Source: Tritrichomonas musculus | Lineage: Eukaryota; Parabasalia; Tritrichomonadida; Tritrichomonadidae | Length of the DNA: 64,000 nucleotides | Assembly: GCA_039105265.1 (NCBI GenBank) | Contig: JAPFFF010000051.1 | Span: 372,001 to 436,000 of the forward strand | Direction of reading: 5' to 3' | Shown here: piece by piece, positions 39,845 to 51,200 of the stretch | Layout of the letters: each line of letters opens with the position of its first letter | Position numbering within the stretch: position 1 is the stretch's first letter | Notes under the pieces: generated by a model | The model's database searches: none | Seen by the model: the letters and a program-made list of their open reading frames with translations, nothing else | What the model was told of the DNA's origin: nothing | Translations under genes and position numbers: made by a program

Positions 39845-40381
39845 TTATTTATATTTATATTATTATTAAAAAAATTCATTTCATTTGTCATATTTTTACA
39901 TATGAACAATTATTTTCTTTAACAAAAATATACATTGTAGTAAACTTTTTGAATTCTACCACCAATTTTGGAATAGTTTGTTTGAATGAAATTTTATACC
40001 TGATATATTCTCAAATATTAACATAACCATCATTTTTCAATAAAAATTATTCACCAAAATATCAGGCTAATATTTTGATTTCAAATAAAAATGACGCTTA
40101 AAAGTTACGTAAAAAAATATGAAATAGAAAAAGTAAGGAATACTCGCTTAATAAACAATATCAAAACAATTTGACAAAATAATAACCTTTAATTATGATG
40201 GGTGTGAAATAGAATTTCCTAGTTTATTCAAAAAATAAGTGTTGCTGCCTTGTTAAGTAAGTTTCAACTTTTGACCTTCAACTGATTTTTTTTGAAGCGA
40301 CTCTTGAAAAACTCATTCAGAGAGTTAATAGTTATTTAAAGAATTTTAAAAAAGCTGGTTTAAAAAATTTTTCAGGAATGA
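39845..40381. other. Convergent intergenic spacer
   Basis: AT-rich DNA between the 3' ends of the TOR-like gene and the F5/8C gene. Nothing recognised. Confidence 0.6.
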
Positions 40382-42424
40382 TCAAAAATATGTTCCAAAA
40401 ATATCAAAGTGATGAAATAGCAAAAATAATTCATTTTTCCAATTTTCTCCTGTTTGAACTAGACGTACAAATCTGATTGGTGGACTTGGTGTAGAAAATT
40501 TATAAATGAATGGATCTTCATGTTCATTTTCAGATTTTTCATTAATTTCGAACAATAAAGTCCAATCTTCAATTGGTTTGTCAAAATTTTCTGTTGCAAT
40601 GATTTTGTAATCTTTCATTTTTGAAAGGGAGTACCTTTTAAGTCTAAACCCAGTAAGAATAGCTATACCATGTGTTAATTCAACCTGAAACCAAGGATTA
40701 TTTTCAATTCCTGTGCATATTGTATGTTTTGCATCAAGTAAAAAAAATGAATTAAAGTCAAAACGAGTAGACGAAATATAAATACGACTTTTGTGAGGAT
40801 CATACGTTTTATATTCATTAATTAAAGTCCAGAAGACTCCTTTTGAATACTTTTCTTCGCTTGATATTATTTCAATTTTTTTTAATTCTATAAATTTTGT
40901 GTTCTTGTCCCAGTTTGATGATGTAAAAATAATTCGAAGTTTTTTCCCTTTAATACATTTAAATCTTATTTCCATTTCTTTGTATTCTCCATTAAGTTCA
41001 TTTGCATTTATGATAGATTTATGAAGTATTCCATCAATCTCGATATTAAATGATTTAGGAAACCAACGGTTTGAAGAAGTTATTTTGATTCCTATAATAT
41101 CTATTTTGTTTTCTAGCTCAAATTCAATAAAGAAATTTCCACAATTTGCTTCGAACTTCCCTTTATCATTGTTAGGATCGATAATGCAGTAAATATCATC
41201 AGATGATTGTGATGGAATAAAAAGAGGCTCAAATTTATTTTTTTCTCTTTGTTTAAGTTCATTTAAGATTCCTTTTCCAGTTTGACTAACTTCGCAAGTA
41301 AAATAATTATTAACTCTTTTAATGAGTTCTGCATTATTTATATTCATATTCTCCATTTCTTTTGAATATTTTAAAATTTGGTCATTTGCATTTAGAACAT
41401 TTTCTTTAATTGACATGATATCATCTGATTTTTCTTTAAGATCATCGTTTATATCAGTAATCCTTTGATCATACTTTAATTGCAAATCAGAAATATATTC
41501 TGATTGCCTATTAACATTCTGTTTTAAATCTTCAACTGATTGCTCATATTTTATTTCAATTTCTTTTATTTCTATATTATGTGTTTGCTTTAAATCTTCA
41601 ATTGATTGTCTAATTTCACTCATTTCTTTATTGTGATTTTTAATAGTTTCTTCATAAAGTGCTCGAAATTCATCAAATAATTTCGATTGTGATTCAATCT
41701 TGTGATTCATTTCTTCAATCAACTTATGTTGTCTATTGATTGTCTCTTCAAGTTTATTTTGATTATCTTTTATGCTCTTTAAATAAGAAAAATCGATGTT
41801 CGGCATGTGATCAAATCTTGTTGCCCGCTCTGAAATGCATTCTTCAAGATTGCTTCTTGTAAGTTCACTTGCATCGAGGCTTTCAAGGAGAATAAAAATG
41901 TTTGGATCGTTGGTTATTTCAAAACCTCGTTTTATCATTTCATATGCCATGTTGTGGTCTTTCATTTTCCGTTTCTGATGATTGAAAATATTGAAAAGTG
42001 ATTGAATTGGCGATTTCATGAGAAATTCTCCGTGTTTTTGAAGATATTCATCAAGTTTTAGGGCAATTTCTTCTTCATATATGCTCAAATCTTCTTCACT
42101 CTTTTGTTGTATATTGGTGATATTAATCAAATATTCGCCAAAAAGAGTTCGCTTGTTAGAAATATAATCTTGAAGAATTTCAAATTCTTCACTAAGTTTG
42201 GAATATTCATCAATGTTGTCTATTTTAATATCTGGATACTGATCTGCTATTAAATACTGTATGAATCCTTGTAAAACTATTTCATTTACTTTTGATTTAA
42301 TTTCGTATTGGTGCTCAAAAATTAAAATATTCCAGATATTGATTGAAATTTCATTCATATGTTTAAACCTGGTTGGAATTTGAAATATTTTTGAATTCGA
42401 TATAAGTTTTAATGAATTTTCCAT
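40382..42424 (-). CDS. BTB-like/BACK-like, coiled-coil protein with F5/8C (discoidin) domains
   Basis: 680 residues, ATG at 42424. The N-terminal half has the same plan as the protein at 28568: a weak BTB-like part, a helical BACK-like part (about 105-200, LDEYLQKHGEFLMKSPIQSL), then a coiled coil (about 220-365). Two F5/8 type C-like beta-sandwiches follow, at about 395-530 (FFIEFELENKIDIIGIKITS) and 545-680 (NPWFQVELTHGIAILTGFRL...PIRFVRLVQTGENW). Such domains bind lipids or glycans; without a signal peptide an intracellular role is likelier. The family with an N-terminal BTB and C-terminal discoidin is expanded in trichomonads. It shares a 93-base divergent promoter region with the ankyrin-kinase gene at 42518. 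Confidence 0.8.
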   Translation of the reverse strand: MENSLKLISNSKIFQIPTRFKHMNEISINIWNILIFEHQYEIKSKVNEIVLQGFIQYLIADQYPDIKIDNIDEYSKLSEEFEILQDYISNKRTLFGEYLINITNIQQKSEEDLSIYEEEIALKLDEYLQKHGEFLMKSPIQSLFNIFNHQKRKMKDHNMAYEMIKRGFEITNDPNIFILLESLDASELTRSNLEECISERATRFDHMPNIDFSYLKSIKDNQNKLEETINRQHKLIEEMNHKIESQSKLFDEFRALYEETIKNHNKEMSEIRQSIEDLKQTHNIEIKEIEIKYEQSVEDLKQNVNRQSEYISDLQLKYDQRITDINDDLKEKSDDIMSIKENVLNANDQILKYSKEMENMNINNAELIKRVNNYFTCEVSQTGKGILNELKQREKNKFEPLFIPSQSSDDIYCIIDPNNDKGKFEANCGNFFIEFELENKIDIIGIKITSSNRWFPKSFNIEIDGILHKSIINANELNGEYKEMEIRFKCIKGKKLRIIFTSSNWDKNTKFIELKKIEIISSEEKYSKGVFWTLINEYKTYDPHKSRIYISSTRFDFNSFFLLDAKHTICTGIENNPWFQVELTHGIAILTGFRLKRYSLSKMKDYKIIATENFDKPIEDWTLLFEINEKSENEHEDPFIYKFSTPSPPIRFVRLVQTGENWKNELFLLFHHFDIFGTYF

Positions 42425-42517
42425 TTGATCAAATAAAACAACTTTTTCAATAGAAAAGAAAAAATTTCAAAGCTTTTTTGGTTTCTAAAAAACGTTTAAA
42501 AAAACAACACAAATATC

Positions 42518-43622
42518 ATGAATTGTCAAGAACTTCTTGATGCATCTTCTAATGGGAACCTGGAAACGGTTCAACAGCTTCTTTCTGACAAGGATATCAA
42601 TATTAACTGTAGGAATATTTAAACAAAAGAATATTAATCAGGTTCAAATCTAATCAATTTCATGAAATTTTATATTTCAATCATTAAAAAAATTGAGCAT
42701 AATCATTTAATAGTACTCCATTGAGTCTTGCTGTAAAAAAAGGCCATAAAGAAATAGTTGAATTATTTTTAAGTCAAGAATGGATTGATATCAACACTTC
42801 AGACGTTTGAATGCAAAAGCATTTATTATATTCAAATCTAAATTTGTCATTTGATTGAACATTAAAATCATTTATCAAATTGAAAATCTGAATTAAATAA
42901 AACGCCTTTGCTTCTTGCTGCAGAAGAAGGCCTTAAAGAAATAGTTGAATTATTATTAAAGCAAGAAAGAATTATAATTGACTGCGATGATATTTGGATT
43001 CAGGTATTATTAATAATATTCAAATCTAGCATTTTTCATTGGATTGAATTTGAATCTTTTATGGAATTGAAAACATGCTTTTTAATCATACTCCTTTAAT
43101 GGTGGCAGCTTGTAAAGGGCATAAAGAAATCGTTGAATTATTATTAAGACAAGAAGGAATTGATATCAATTCCAAAGACATTTGAATGTAAAAACTTTTA
43201 TTATATTCAAATATTACTTTTTTTCATTGGATTGAACAATAAAACCATTTATGGAATTGAAGGCAATTTTTTAATACTGCTCCATTAGCTGGTGCTGTAA
43301 CTCAAAATCGTAAGGAAATGGTTGAATTATTATTAAGACAAGAAGGAATTGATATCAACTGCAAAGACGTTTGAATGCCAATATCATTAATTATATTCAA
43401 ACCTAAAACTTTTCATTGGATTAAATATGAATCTTTTATGGAATTGAGGATAAGCATTTTAAATTATACTTTAATTCACCTTTAATTATTGCATCTTGCA
43501 AATGATATAAAGAAATCGATATCAGTTATAGAAACATTTGAATATAATTGAATTTATTGTATTTATATCCAATAATTTAATGATATTGAACAATACAATT
43601 ATTTAGGGAGTTTTAGAATAGA
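42518..43622 (+). other. Ankyrin modules separated by conserved spacers (5' part of kinase gene)
   Basis: An ATG at 42518 opens MNCQELLDASSNGNLETVQQ, the first ankyrin repeat, stopping at 42622. Further single repeats follow near 42718-42806 (TPLSLAVKKGHKEIVELFLS), 42898-42990, 43083-43184, 43275-43372 and a worn one at 43480-43540; the closing one (KNALDYAKENNHLEIVELL) opens the kinase frame at 43623. Most coding segments end in GAC[A/G]TTTGAATG; the spacers of about 90-110 bases resemble each other (TATATTCAAAT, TTTTCATTGGATTGAA, TTTATGGAATTGA). Repeat plus spacer has evidently multiplied as a unit. No classical trichomonad splice signals are seen. Splicing or decay must explain it. Confidence 0.7.
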
Positions 43623-45230
43623 ATGATTCACAAGAATGCACTTGATTATGCAAAAGAAAATAATCATTTAGAAATTGTTGAACTTCTTACTAAAATACCA
43701 ATTAAAACAATGCAATCAAGGAAAGATCCAAGAGGGAACAATAAGCATCATTTGATGCAAGAAATTAATTCATCTGAAACTGGAAATGGCCAACTTGAAA
43801 TTGAAATTATACAGTTAAAAAATAAATTTGACAAACTCGAAAATGAAATGAGTAAGTTTAAAGATAGCATCGCTTTTGCCAATCAAGTTCGACAAATATT
43901 TAAAGTATTTGGTAAAGACAACGAAATTTTAGATAATCTAATGAAATTGAAAAGCTTGACGCATGAACTTATATCGGATGATGACTTGTTCAGGAACAAG
44001 ATATTAAGTGAACCGGTTCGTATTATCCATGATTCTGCCAGTGATGATGAAACAGCTCAAAATAATGACATTTTAAAATATTTAAAAGATTTTTTGAAAG
44101 CGGAGAAAATTACAGACATACCAAATTTATTAAAAGAACTCAAAAGCGAATATTCAGTTGCTAGGAATAAAAATGAAAATTTATTACAAGAAATAGAAGA
44201 TTGCCAACCTGATGTGGAGTTGGCAAATGATATCCGAAAAATGATACCAAATTGCATAGATAAGAATATTCCAAGCAAAGATAAAGCTAAAAAAGACAAG
44301 TTACTATTAGAAGAACTCCAAAAGAAACTTTCAAGTATAGAAAACATGACGAATCAAGCAGGCGCATTCAAGATTCTTGATGAAAGTGAAATGAAAAGTC
44401 TTGAAAGGATCGAAGAAATCGGATATGGTGGTGGTGGCAAAGTGATTAAAGTTGCAAAAAAGGAGGTTTATGCACTGAAGGAGATGAACATCAAGAACAC
44501 AAGTACTAAAATATTTCAGAATTTCATTCAGGAATACGAAATAATGGGAATGATGGATCACCAAAACATTCTAAAAGCCAAAGGCTTCTTCATGAGCAGC
44601 AAGAAAATTCCGCCTTGCATCCTCCTTGAATACTGCCCACTGAACCTGCAAAAAGCAATTGAGGACAAAATCTTCTCAAATGAAGAGCTTGCAAAAATCA
44701 TTTACCAAATCACTGAAGGAATGAAATACATCCACTTCAAAAAGGTCATCCATCGAGACCTGAAGCCAACAAATATCTTGATCACAAGCGATGGAACAGT
44801 CAAAATATGTGATTTTGGTATCTCGAAGCTAATGACTCTAGAAGCACAATCAATGACGCAAGGAATTGGAAGCCAGAAGTTCATGGCACCTGAAATTATC
44901 AATGAAGAAGACCATTATGATGAAAAAGTTGATGTTTACTCATTTGGTGTCGTAGTCTTCTTCATCTTGAGTGGTGGCCAACTTCCAAAGATCAGGATTG
45001 GTGACTTGCTTAAAGGAATGAAGGCAAGTATTCCTTCTTATTTCACTGATTTCTCTAAGAAACTTGTCAGTGACTGTTGGAACTTCGAAGCAAAAGATCG
45101 TCCAAGCTTCGCATCAATCGTTGATGACCTAGCGGCAAACCATTACAACTTACTTCCTCTGAATGGATCTGAAACCACAAATGTAGAAAACTTTGTCAAG
45201 CAACACAAAGCAAAACTGCCAAATTACTAA
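43623..45230 (+). CDS. TKL-type protein kinase (ankyrin-coiled coil-kinase)
   Basis: 535 residues from the ATG at 43623, though the true N terminus is probably upstream in the ankyrin modules. After the closing ankyrin helix pair (1-25) come helical coiled-coil segments (about 50-115 and 180-245). The kinase domain runs from about 258 to 500: glycine-rich loop GYGGGG (267-272), ATP lysine K286, HRDLKPTN (377-384, D379), DFG (397-399), APE (422-424) and CWNFEAKDRPSF near the end. All catalytic residues are present. Similar ankyrin-kinases form a large trichomonad group of unknown targets. The 27.5-kb pseudogene is a decayed relative. The stop reads TAAA, then a poly-A stretch. Confidence 0.9.
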   Translation: MIHKNALDYAKENNHLEIVELLTKIPIKTMQSRKDPRGNNKHHLMQEINSSETGNGQLEIEIIQLKNKFDKLENEMSKFKDSIAFANQVRQIFKVFGKDNEILDNLMKLKSLTHELISDDDLFRNKILSEPVRIIHDSASDDETAQNNDILKYLKDFLKAEKITDIPNLLKELKSEYSVARNKNENLLQEIEDCQPDVELANDIRKMIPNCIDKNIPSKDKAKKDKLLLEELQKKLSSIENMTNQAGAFKILDESEMKSLERIEEIGYGGGGKVIKVAKKEVYALKEMNIKNTSTKIFQNFIQEYEIMGMMDHQNILKAKGFFMSSKKIPPCILLEYCPLNLQKAIEDKIFSNEELAKIIYQITEGMKYIHFKKVIHRDLKPTNILITSDGTVKICDFGISKLMTLEAQSMTQGIGSQKFMAPEIINEEDHYDEKVDVYSFGVVVFFILSGGQLPKIRIGDLLKGMKASIPSYFTDFSKKLVSDCWNFEAKDRPSFASIVDDLAANHYNLLPLNGSETTNVENFVKQHKAKLPNY

Positions 45231-45234
45231 AAAT

Positions 45235-45238
<4 letters not shown>

Positions 45239-45271
<33 letters not shown>
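45239..45271. repeat. Poly-A tract
   Basis: About 33 A, just after the kinase stop codon. Confidence 0.9.
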
Positions 45272-45272
<1 letters not shown>

Positions 45273-45304
45273 GCATTATTAAATTAAGAGAAATGATAAA
45301 TAGC

Positions 45305-47278
45305 ACACTGTTAAGGTGAAGTGACCATCACAGTATTCAAAAATAAAAACTTTTTGATAAATGTAATTAAAACTTTTTGATAAATGTAATAAGAACTTTT
45401 TGATAAATGTAATAAGAACTTTTTGATAAATGATATTTAATTTTGGCGCCTTTTATTTTTTAGACTTTAAAACGATTATCTAAATACTCGATAGCGATTA
45501 TCTTAGACTTTAAAACGATTATCTAAATGCTCGATAGCGATTATCTTAGACTTTAAAACGATTTCCTAAATACTCGATAGCGATTATCTTAGACTTTAAA
45601 ACGATTATCTAAATACTCGATAGCGATTATCTTAGACTTTAAAACGATTATCTAAATGCTCGATAGCGATTATCTTAGACTTTAAAACGATTTCCTAAAT
45701 ACTCGATAGCGATTATCTTAGACTTTAAAACGATTATCTAAATACTCGATAGCGATTATCTTAGACTTTAAAACGATTATCTAAATGCTCGATAGCGATT
45801 ATCTTAGACTTTAAAACGATTTCCTAAATACTCGATAGCGATTATCTTAGACTTTAAAACGATTTCCTAAATACTCGATAGCGATTATCTTAGACTTTAA
45901 AACGATTTCCTAAATACTCGATAGCGATTATCTTAGACTTTAAAACGATTATCTAAATACTCGATAGCGATTATCTTAGACTTTAAAACGATTTCCTAAA
46001 TACTCGATAGCGATTATCTTAGACTTTAAAACGATTTCCTAAATACTCGATAGCGATTATCTTAGACTTTAAAACGATTTCCTAAATACTCGATAGCGAT
46101 TAACTTAGACTTTAAAATTTATACTATACCACATAGACGAAAAGACCAAACATAATTTAAATGAATAAATTACTTATTGAATATTATTTTTATGAACATT
46201 TGATATTTTAATAGATTAAAAGTAAAAATATTGGAATCATTAATATTTTACTAAAATTGTGAGAGCTTTAACAAATTTTGAAAATATTAAGAAAAAATTC
46301 AAATATTTAAATATTGACGGATATCTTACAATATTGTAAGATATTAAAAAAAAATGCTAGTAAAATCCTAAAGTTTTAATAAATATGAATAGTTTTTTTT
46401 TTTTAGTTTTTAATTTATAGCAACATGGTTTCAGAATTATTTAAATGTAGTATTCTAAAATCTCAATTAATCATTTTTTTCATCTTGCTTGTACAAATTT
46501 ATTATAACTAACTGATTTTACAGAAATTTATTCGACTGTTTCTCAGTAATATAATTTAATATTAAATCGATATATTTTAAAAGGATACGCCAACTGTTTA
46601 AAAATCTAATTTTTCTTTTATGAGCTTATTTTATAAAAAAAATGAGACTTAGGTTGATTAAATGAAAGTTTGTTTTTCGAAATAATTTTAATTATAAATT
46701 TTCTGCTAGATTTGGAATTCAGGGAGTAGCCATTTGTGTCAATATTATAATCATTAATAAAAGTAACGTATTTTATACTGTTTTTTTGGCAACACATTAC
46801 ATATTATTATTTAATCTGGTTTAAATATGGTCATAGTGGCGCTTGCTCTATATTTTATTATCTTTTTGAGGAATTAGTTTTGTGGATAATATATCTTTTT
46901 GAAGACTTCCATATTAATTATTACCAATTTTGAATATCAAGTTTAAATTAGAGTAAAATACCAGTAACTTCAAGAATATTATTGTAATTATGTCGCTATA
47001 TTCCATAATAGTTTCATTTCGGTATTACTATATTCCCAAATAATTTTAGATCTATAATTTAATTTCACAAAAAGTTCTTATTACATTTTTCAAAATGTTC
47101 TATTACATTTATTAAAAAGTTCTTATTACATTTATCAAAATGTTCTATTACATTTATCAAAAAGTTCTTATTACATTTATTAAAAAGTTCTTATTACATT
47201 TATCAAAAAGTTCTTATTACATTTATCAAAAAGTTTTATTTTTTGAATACTGTGATGGTCACTTCACCTTAACAGTGT
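45305..47278. mobile_element. Foldback-type inverted-repeat element, non-coding
   Basis: Ends are inverted: the left starts ACACTGTTAAGGTGAAGTGA (45305) and the right finishes with its reverse complement (47278). The symmetry continues inward through GACCATCACAGTATTC and then tandem copies of a 23-bp unit around ACTTTTTGATAAATGTAAT, about 4 copies on the left (to 45432) and about 7-8 on the right (from 47069). Long inverted ends built of short tandem repeats are the hallmark of foldback elements. The interior has a 43-bp satellite and about 0.95 kb of AT-rich DNA without a gene. No certain target duplication is visible. It lies between the kinase and the Frag1-like gene. Confidence 0.8.
45461..46117. 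repeat. 43-bp satellite, 15 full copies, with higher-order pattern
   Basis: Fifteen head-to-tail copies of a 43-bp unit (TAGACTTTAAAACGATTATC...) occupy exactly 645 bases, then a 12-base partial copy. Three variants occur: A (ATTATC, AATACTC), B (ATTATC, AATGCTC) and C (ATTTCC, AATACTC). Their order is ABC ABC ABC C C A C C C, a 129-bp higher-order repeat followed by single-unit expansion. CTCGATAGCGATTATC is constant. Confidence 0.95.
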
Positions 47279-47330
47279 TAAATCTATTCTACCCCTTAAA
47301 TTAATTTTTAATTTCTTAAAAAATGTTTAT

Positions 47331-48023
47331 TTATTGTGGTTTGGTATTAACTCCATTTGTAATTGTCACTTTTGGAACCTCAAATTGGAAAAGGAAAATC
47401 TTCAAGAAGATGCAAATGCACATCAAGTACTGAAGAAGGGCTCCGATTGAACGCCAAGTTCCGTTTTCATTTTGAAGGGACAATCCCATCGCAATATTTT
47501 GCAGCACCAGAACAAACGGAACACAAAATGTGGTGATTTTTGAAAAAGTGCCAATCTGCCAGCCAAGGCTTTTTCCTGTCGAATCGCAAAGGAAAAGATA
47601 AACGGCTGAAAATGAGAAGAAAATTAGTGCTGCACTTAGATGAAGTGGCGCGTGATCGATCAAAGTTAACAATGAAAGGACACTTAATCCATAAACCATG
47701 AGTGGAAGGCATAGTTTCATGCAAAATAAACGCTTATTCATTTTAATATTCTTGAAATTACAATATGCTTCTGTTGTTGAGTTTCTTATCCACATTACAA
47801 TAGCAAGAAAAATGCATTCCATACACATTGTGACAGGAAAAATACGATTTTCAGGGAATGGATTGACTGTTTCGGAAATTGTACGCAAAATTGAATCATT
47901 ATGTCCAAGGCCATAATAAACACCCCAGCAGGAAAAAACTGAAAGTGTTGGGAAAATACTTGCTATTGAGTAAATGTTAATCCACTTAGGAATTGTGATT
48001 GTTAATTCATTTTTATTATTCAT
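47331..48023 (-). CDS. Frag1/DRAM/Sfk1-family six-helix membrane protein
   Basis: 230 residues, ATG at 48023, stop TAAA. About six hydrophobic segments (near residues 14-35, 60-78, 98-118, 125-145, 158-178 and 195-215). The first extracytoplasmic loop has the family pattern SETVNPFPENRIFPVTMCME, like the P-E-x-x-IF loop of the Frag1/DRAM/Sfk1 family. Those proteins act in Golgi/plasma-membrane lipid remodelling (GPI anchors, PI4K regulation) or in lysosomal autophagy control. Which applies here cannot be told. The leader is under 23 bases because the tRNA terminator lies at 48036-48045 on the same strand. Confidence 0.75.
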   Translation of the reverse strand: MNNKNELTITIPKWINIYSIASIFPTLSVFSCWGVYYGLGHNDSILRTISETVNPFPENRIFPVTMCMECIFLAIVMWIRNSTTEAYCNFKNIKMNKRLFCMKLCLPLMVYGLSVLSLLTLIDHAPLHLSAALIFFSFSAVYLFLCDSTGKSLGWQIGTFSKITTFCVPFVLVLQNIAMGLSLQNENGTWRSIGALLQYLMCICIFLKIFLFQFEVPKVTITNGVNTKPQ

Positions 48024-48035
48024 TAAAATTTATGG

Positions 48036-48045
48036 AAAAAAAAAA
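48036..48045 (-). terminator. RNA polymerase III terminator (T10) of tRNA-Ser
   Basis: Ten consecutive T on the minus strand immediately follow the tRNA discriminator base. A run of four or more T is the known Pol III stop signal. Confidence 0.85.
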
Positions 48046-48127
48046 CGACACGAACCAGATTCGAACTGATGAGGGATAAACCCATGGGGACTCAAATCCC
48101 ACGCCTTAACCACTCGGCCATCGTGCC
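48046..48127 (-). tRNA. tRNA-Ser(UGA)
   Basis: 82 nucleotides fold as a class II tRNA. The acceptor stem is GGCACGA with TCGTGTC (one G-T pair), discriminator G, as in serine tRNAs. The D arm is GCCGAGTGGTTAAGGC (A box), the anticodon loop TTTGAGT gives TGA, the variable arm has GGG/CCC, and the T arm is ATCAG-TTCGAAT-CTGGT (B box). The anticodon stem TGGGA/CCCCA has an A-C mismatch next to the loop, and position 37 is G rather than the A usual for this isoacceptor. The 3' CCA is not encoded. No intron. Confidence 0.93.
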
Positions 48128-48228
48128 TTACGTTATTTTCAAAATAGATTTTATTTTTGATTAAAATTTTTTTATAATTTTTATTTTGAAAGCAATACGT
48201 TATACAATTCTCCATCGGAAATTTTACG

Positions 48229-51200
48229 ATGGATCTAGACCTAAAGAAACGAGTCTTAAGCGTTATTGAATCTTTTGGGCTCAACAACTTATTTATTGCC
48301 CAAGCCAAAAAAGCAGATTCTTTTTTCAAGCCTCGCATTATAGTCGCAATCAATGATCGTTGTCTTATGACTTTTAATATAAAAGGAACAAAAACAACAA
48401 ATCAATTTTCATGGCTTACTACCAAATATATAGGACGAGAACTCAATAAACTTCGCTTTCAGTTTGATAAAGTTAAATTCGCATTTGAATGTACTGAAGA
48501 AGCTCTTTTTAGAGCAGTTTGGTCATCTTTACAAAATATATTGACGAATTCCGAACTCAAAGCTATCAAATTTGATCAATTTAATTTTCCACCAATTTAT
48601 TCATATCCGCCATCTAGTGCCTTAAACCGAATTAAAGAGCGAGCGATTTTACTCAAGGAACAAGTTTATGATAATACTTTAGAACATATTAAATCAATCT
48701 TAATTTACTCCCAGCCAGACGTTAATATCAGTGAAATTCCAGGAATTGATAAATTTCTTTCCATAATTTTAGATTCGCTACCATTTTGGTCTAATATTCA
48801 AGTTCTTACAATTTCAGAAATGGGAATTATAGATCCATACGAAGTTTGTCAACAATATGCATCTTATTTCAATTCGCTTAAATTACTCGAAATGAACTGC
48901 AAAAAAAGTGAAGACTTTCAAGCATTTATGACCGAATTATCACGCAAAAATGAAAACCAGCCCAGAAATTTATATGGACTATCATTTATTCGCTCAGAAT
49001 TTGAGAAGGATGAATTGAATACTTTACAACAATTTATAATTTCTGAAAATATTCAATGTCTAGAGCTTCATGATGCGATCAACCGTAACACCATGCTTCA
49101 TTTTTACACGCAGTTCTTAGCCATGAGCATGATGAAGAATTTGAAGATCTTAAATCTTGATCATACTAAAAATATATCAAATGACATATCAGTAATTGTG
49201 CCCAAATGTTCCAATTTAATAGCATTATCACTTGCAGATTGTGGTATTGAAGTCAGTGAAGTTCTTTTCCAATTATCACGACTGCTGAAGCTTCGCACTT
49301 TAAATCTCTCAAATAACACGTGTAGAAAAGTAATAAACGGTCTCCCGCCTAATATCACCACTTTGTATCTCAATTCGGTCAATTGGTGTTTTCAGACGTT
49401 GCAACTTTTTCTGACAAACCTACCACGACATCACCTCACCCTTCATTTATCGAACATCGGCATGCAGCAGAACTCCGACTACGATGACCTTTTTGTTAAG
49501 CTTCCGACTTCACGATCGAACTTTTTGACAGGTTTATCATGGGATGGAAACAGAATTGAACAGAGTCTGTTTGATTTCCTTGGTAAGAACAGGTACCTCC
49601 AATTCCTATCGTTATCGAACTGCTTCTCCAAAGACAACGAAAAAGAAGTGACGATGTTTCAGAATTACCTGACTCAATTCCACACTCTCAAAAAGTTGAT
49701 CATTCAAGGGAGCAAGAAGAAGTACTTGGGCAATTTGGTAGAGTTGGTAATTAACGGTATTTTGAGGTCACCCCAAATTGAATTCTTAGACATCACACAA
49801 AATAAAAGTGGCGATTTCGGTTTGACTCAAATGCGCCGACTTTTGTCATTTCGCACTTCACTTCGATGCTTCATATTTGACCGAACAAAGCCGACAAGTT
49901 TCAATGCATTGTCTTCTTTTTTGACCGACAGCACGCAGTACAGGAACCTCCGCATCAGCTTCCCTCTGAAGGACATGAGATCGATGCTTAAGAAAGGGAA
50001 AATCAATGCTGATCAATTCAGTCAAATTCAATCGCACTTCATCAGTAGCACGAAGCCTGAATGCATCTACATTGAGTTCTACAACAACGACTTTCCGAGG
50101 TTCTTCAGTCCTGCTGAAATAGAAGAGCTGTCAAAGCCCGTTGATGATTTTGAGGCCCCCAAGAATCCGCCCCAGCAAGAGAGGCAAGAAAGGCAAGAAC
50201 AAAAGCAAGCAGGCACGCCGAAAAGCAAGCAAAACACAACGAGCTATAATGTTAATTATAACTTCGGCACATTGAATATGAAGGCTTTGAAATCTACGGC
50301 AAAGAATGACTTGCTTCCAGACAACGGATCACCAAGTCGTCGAGAAAGGGAGAGACAACAGCAGTCGCCAAACAAGACAAGCAATCAAAACGATTACTTG
50401 CTGCGGCAGAATCGAAAGATTGCAAAAATGACGCCGAAAGAGTCGAACGATTTCGATTCGGAGTCTGCAAGCTACAACCAAGAAAGCAGCTCAAATGACT
50501 TCTTCATTCCAAACAACTATAATAACGACTTTGAAGCACAAACCGTCAAAAACCGTCCAATTCGAAACAACTTGAAACCATCGACCAAACAAAAAGTGAC
50601 AAAGACAAAAAGAACAAATAAAGCAGCAAGTCTCGCACCTGTCAAAAAGAGGAAACAACAACAGCATCGTAATCGAGATAACGATGATGATAACGACGAA
50701 GTTCGCGAGACTGGATCAGCACGAAGAACAAGAAAAACTGTCAGAAGCACCGCGTCTTCACAGAGACCAAAAACGACAAGAAAAAATAGAACAAATAACC
50801 GTTTCATTTTCGATGATAATAATGAAATCGAAGACTTTGAAAACGTTCGTCCAACGCCAAATTCAACACGTTCTAGAAGATCAGCTGCTTCAAGAAAGAA
50901 AGTGAGAAGAGTTGTGAACAACAACGACGATGATATTCCTTACGATGACGACGATTACGGTTATGATAACGATAGAGAAAATCATGCCGATAATAACGTG
51001 AGACCAGTGCTGAGAACTAAGAAAGCCGCTGCTTCAAGAAGAAGAACAAATCGTGACTTTTTCAATAGAGATGATGATGACGAACTGGGAGAAGAAGAAG
51101 ATCAAAGACTGCTCGTAACTTACCAGATGCCAAAGTGGGACTTCCCGTTGAAGATGAAGTTCGTGTATGATACAGATACTGTAAAGAGAATTGAGGAGAA

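Noticed and set aside
45461-46117. CRISPR array
   Set aside because: The 43-bp repeats are directly head-to-tail with no unique spacers, and the genome is eukaryotic. It is a satellite.
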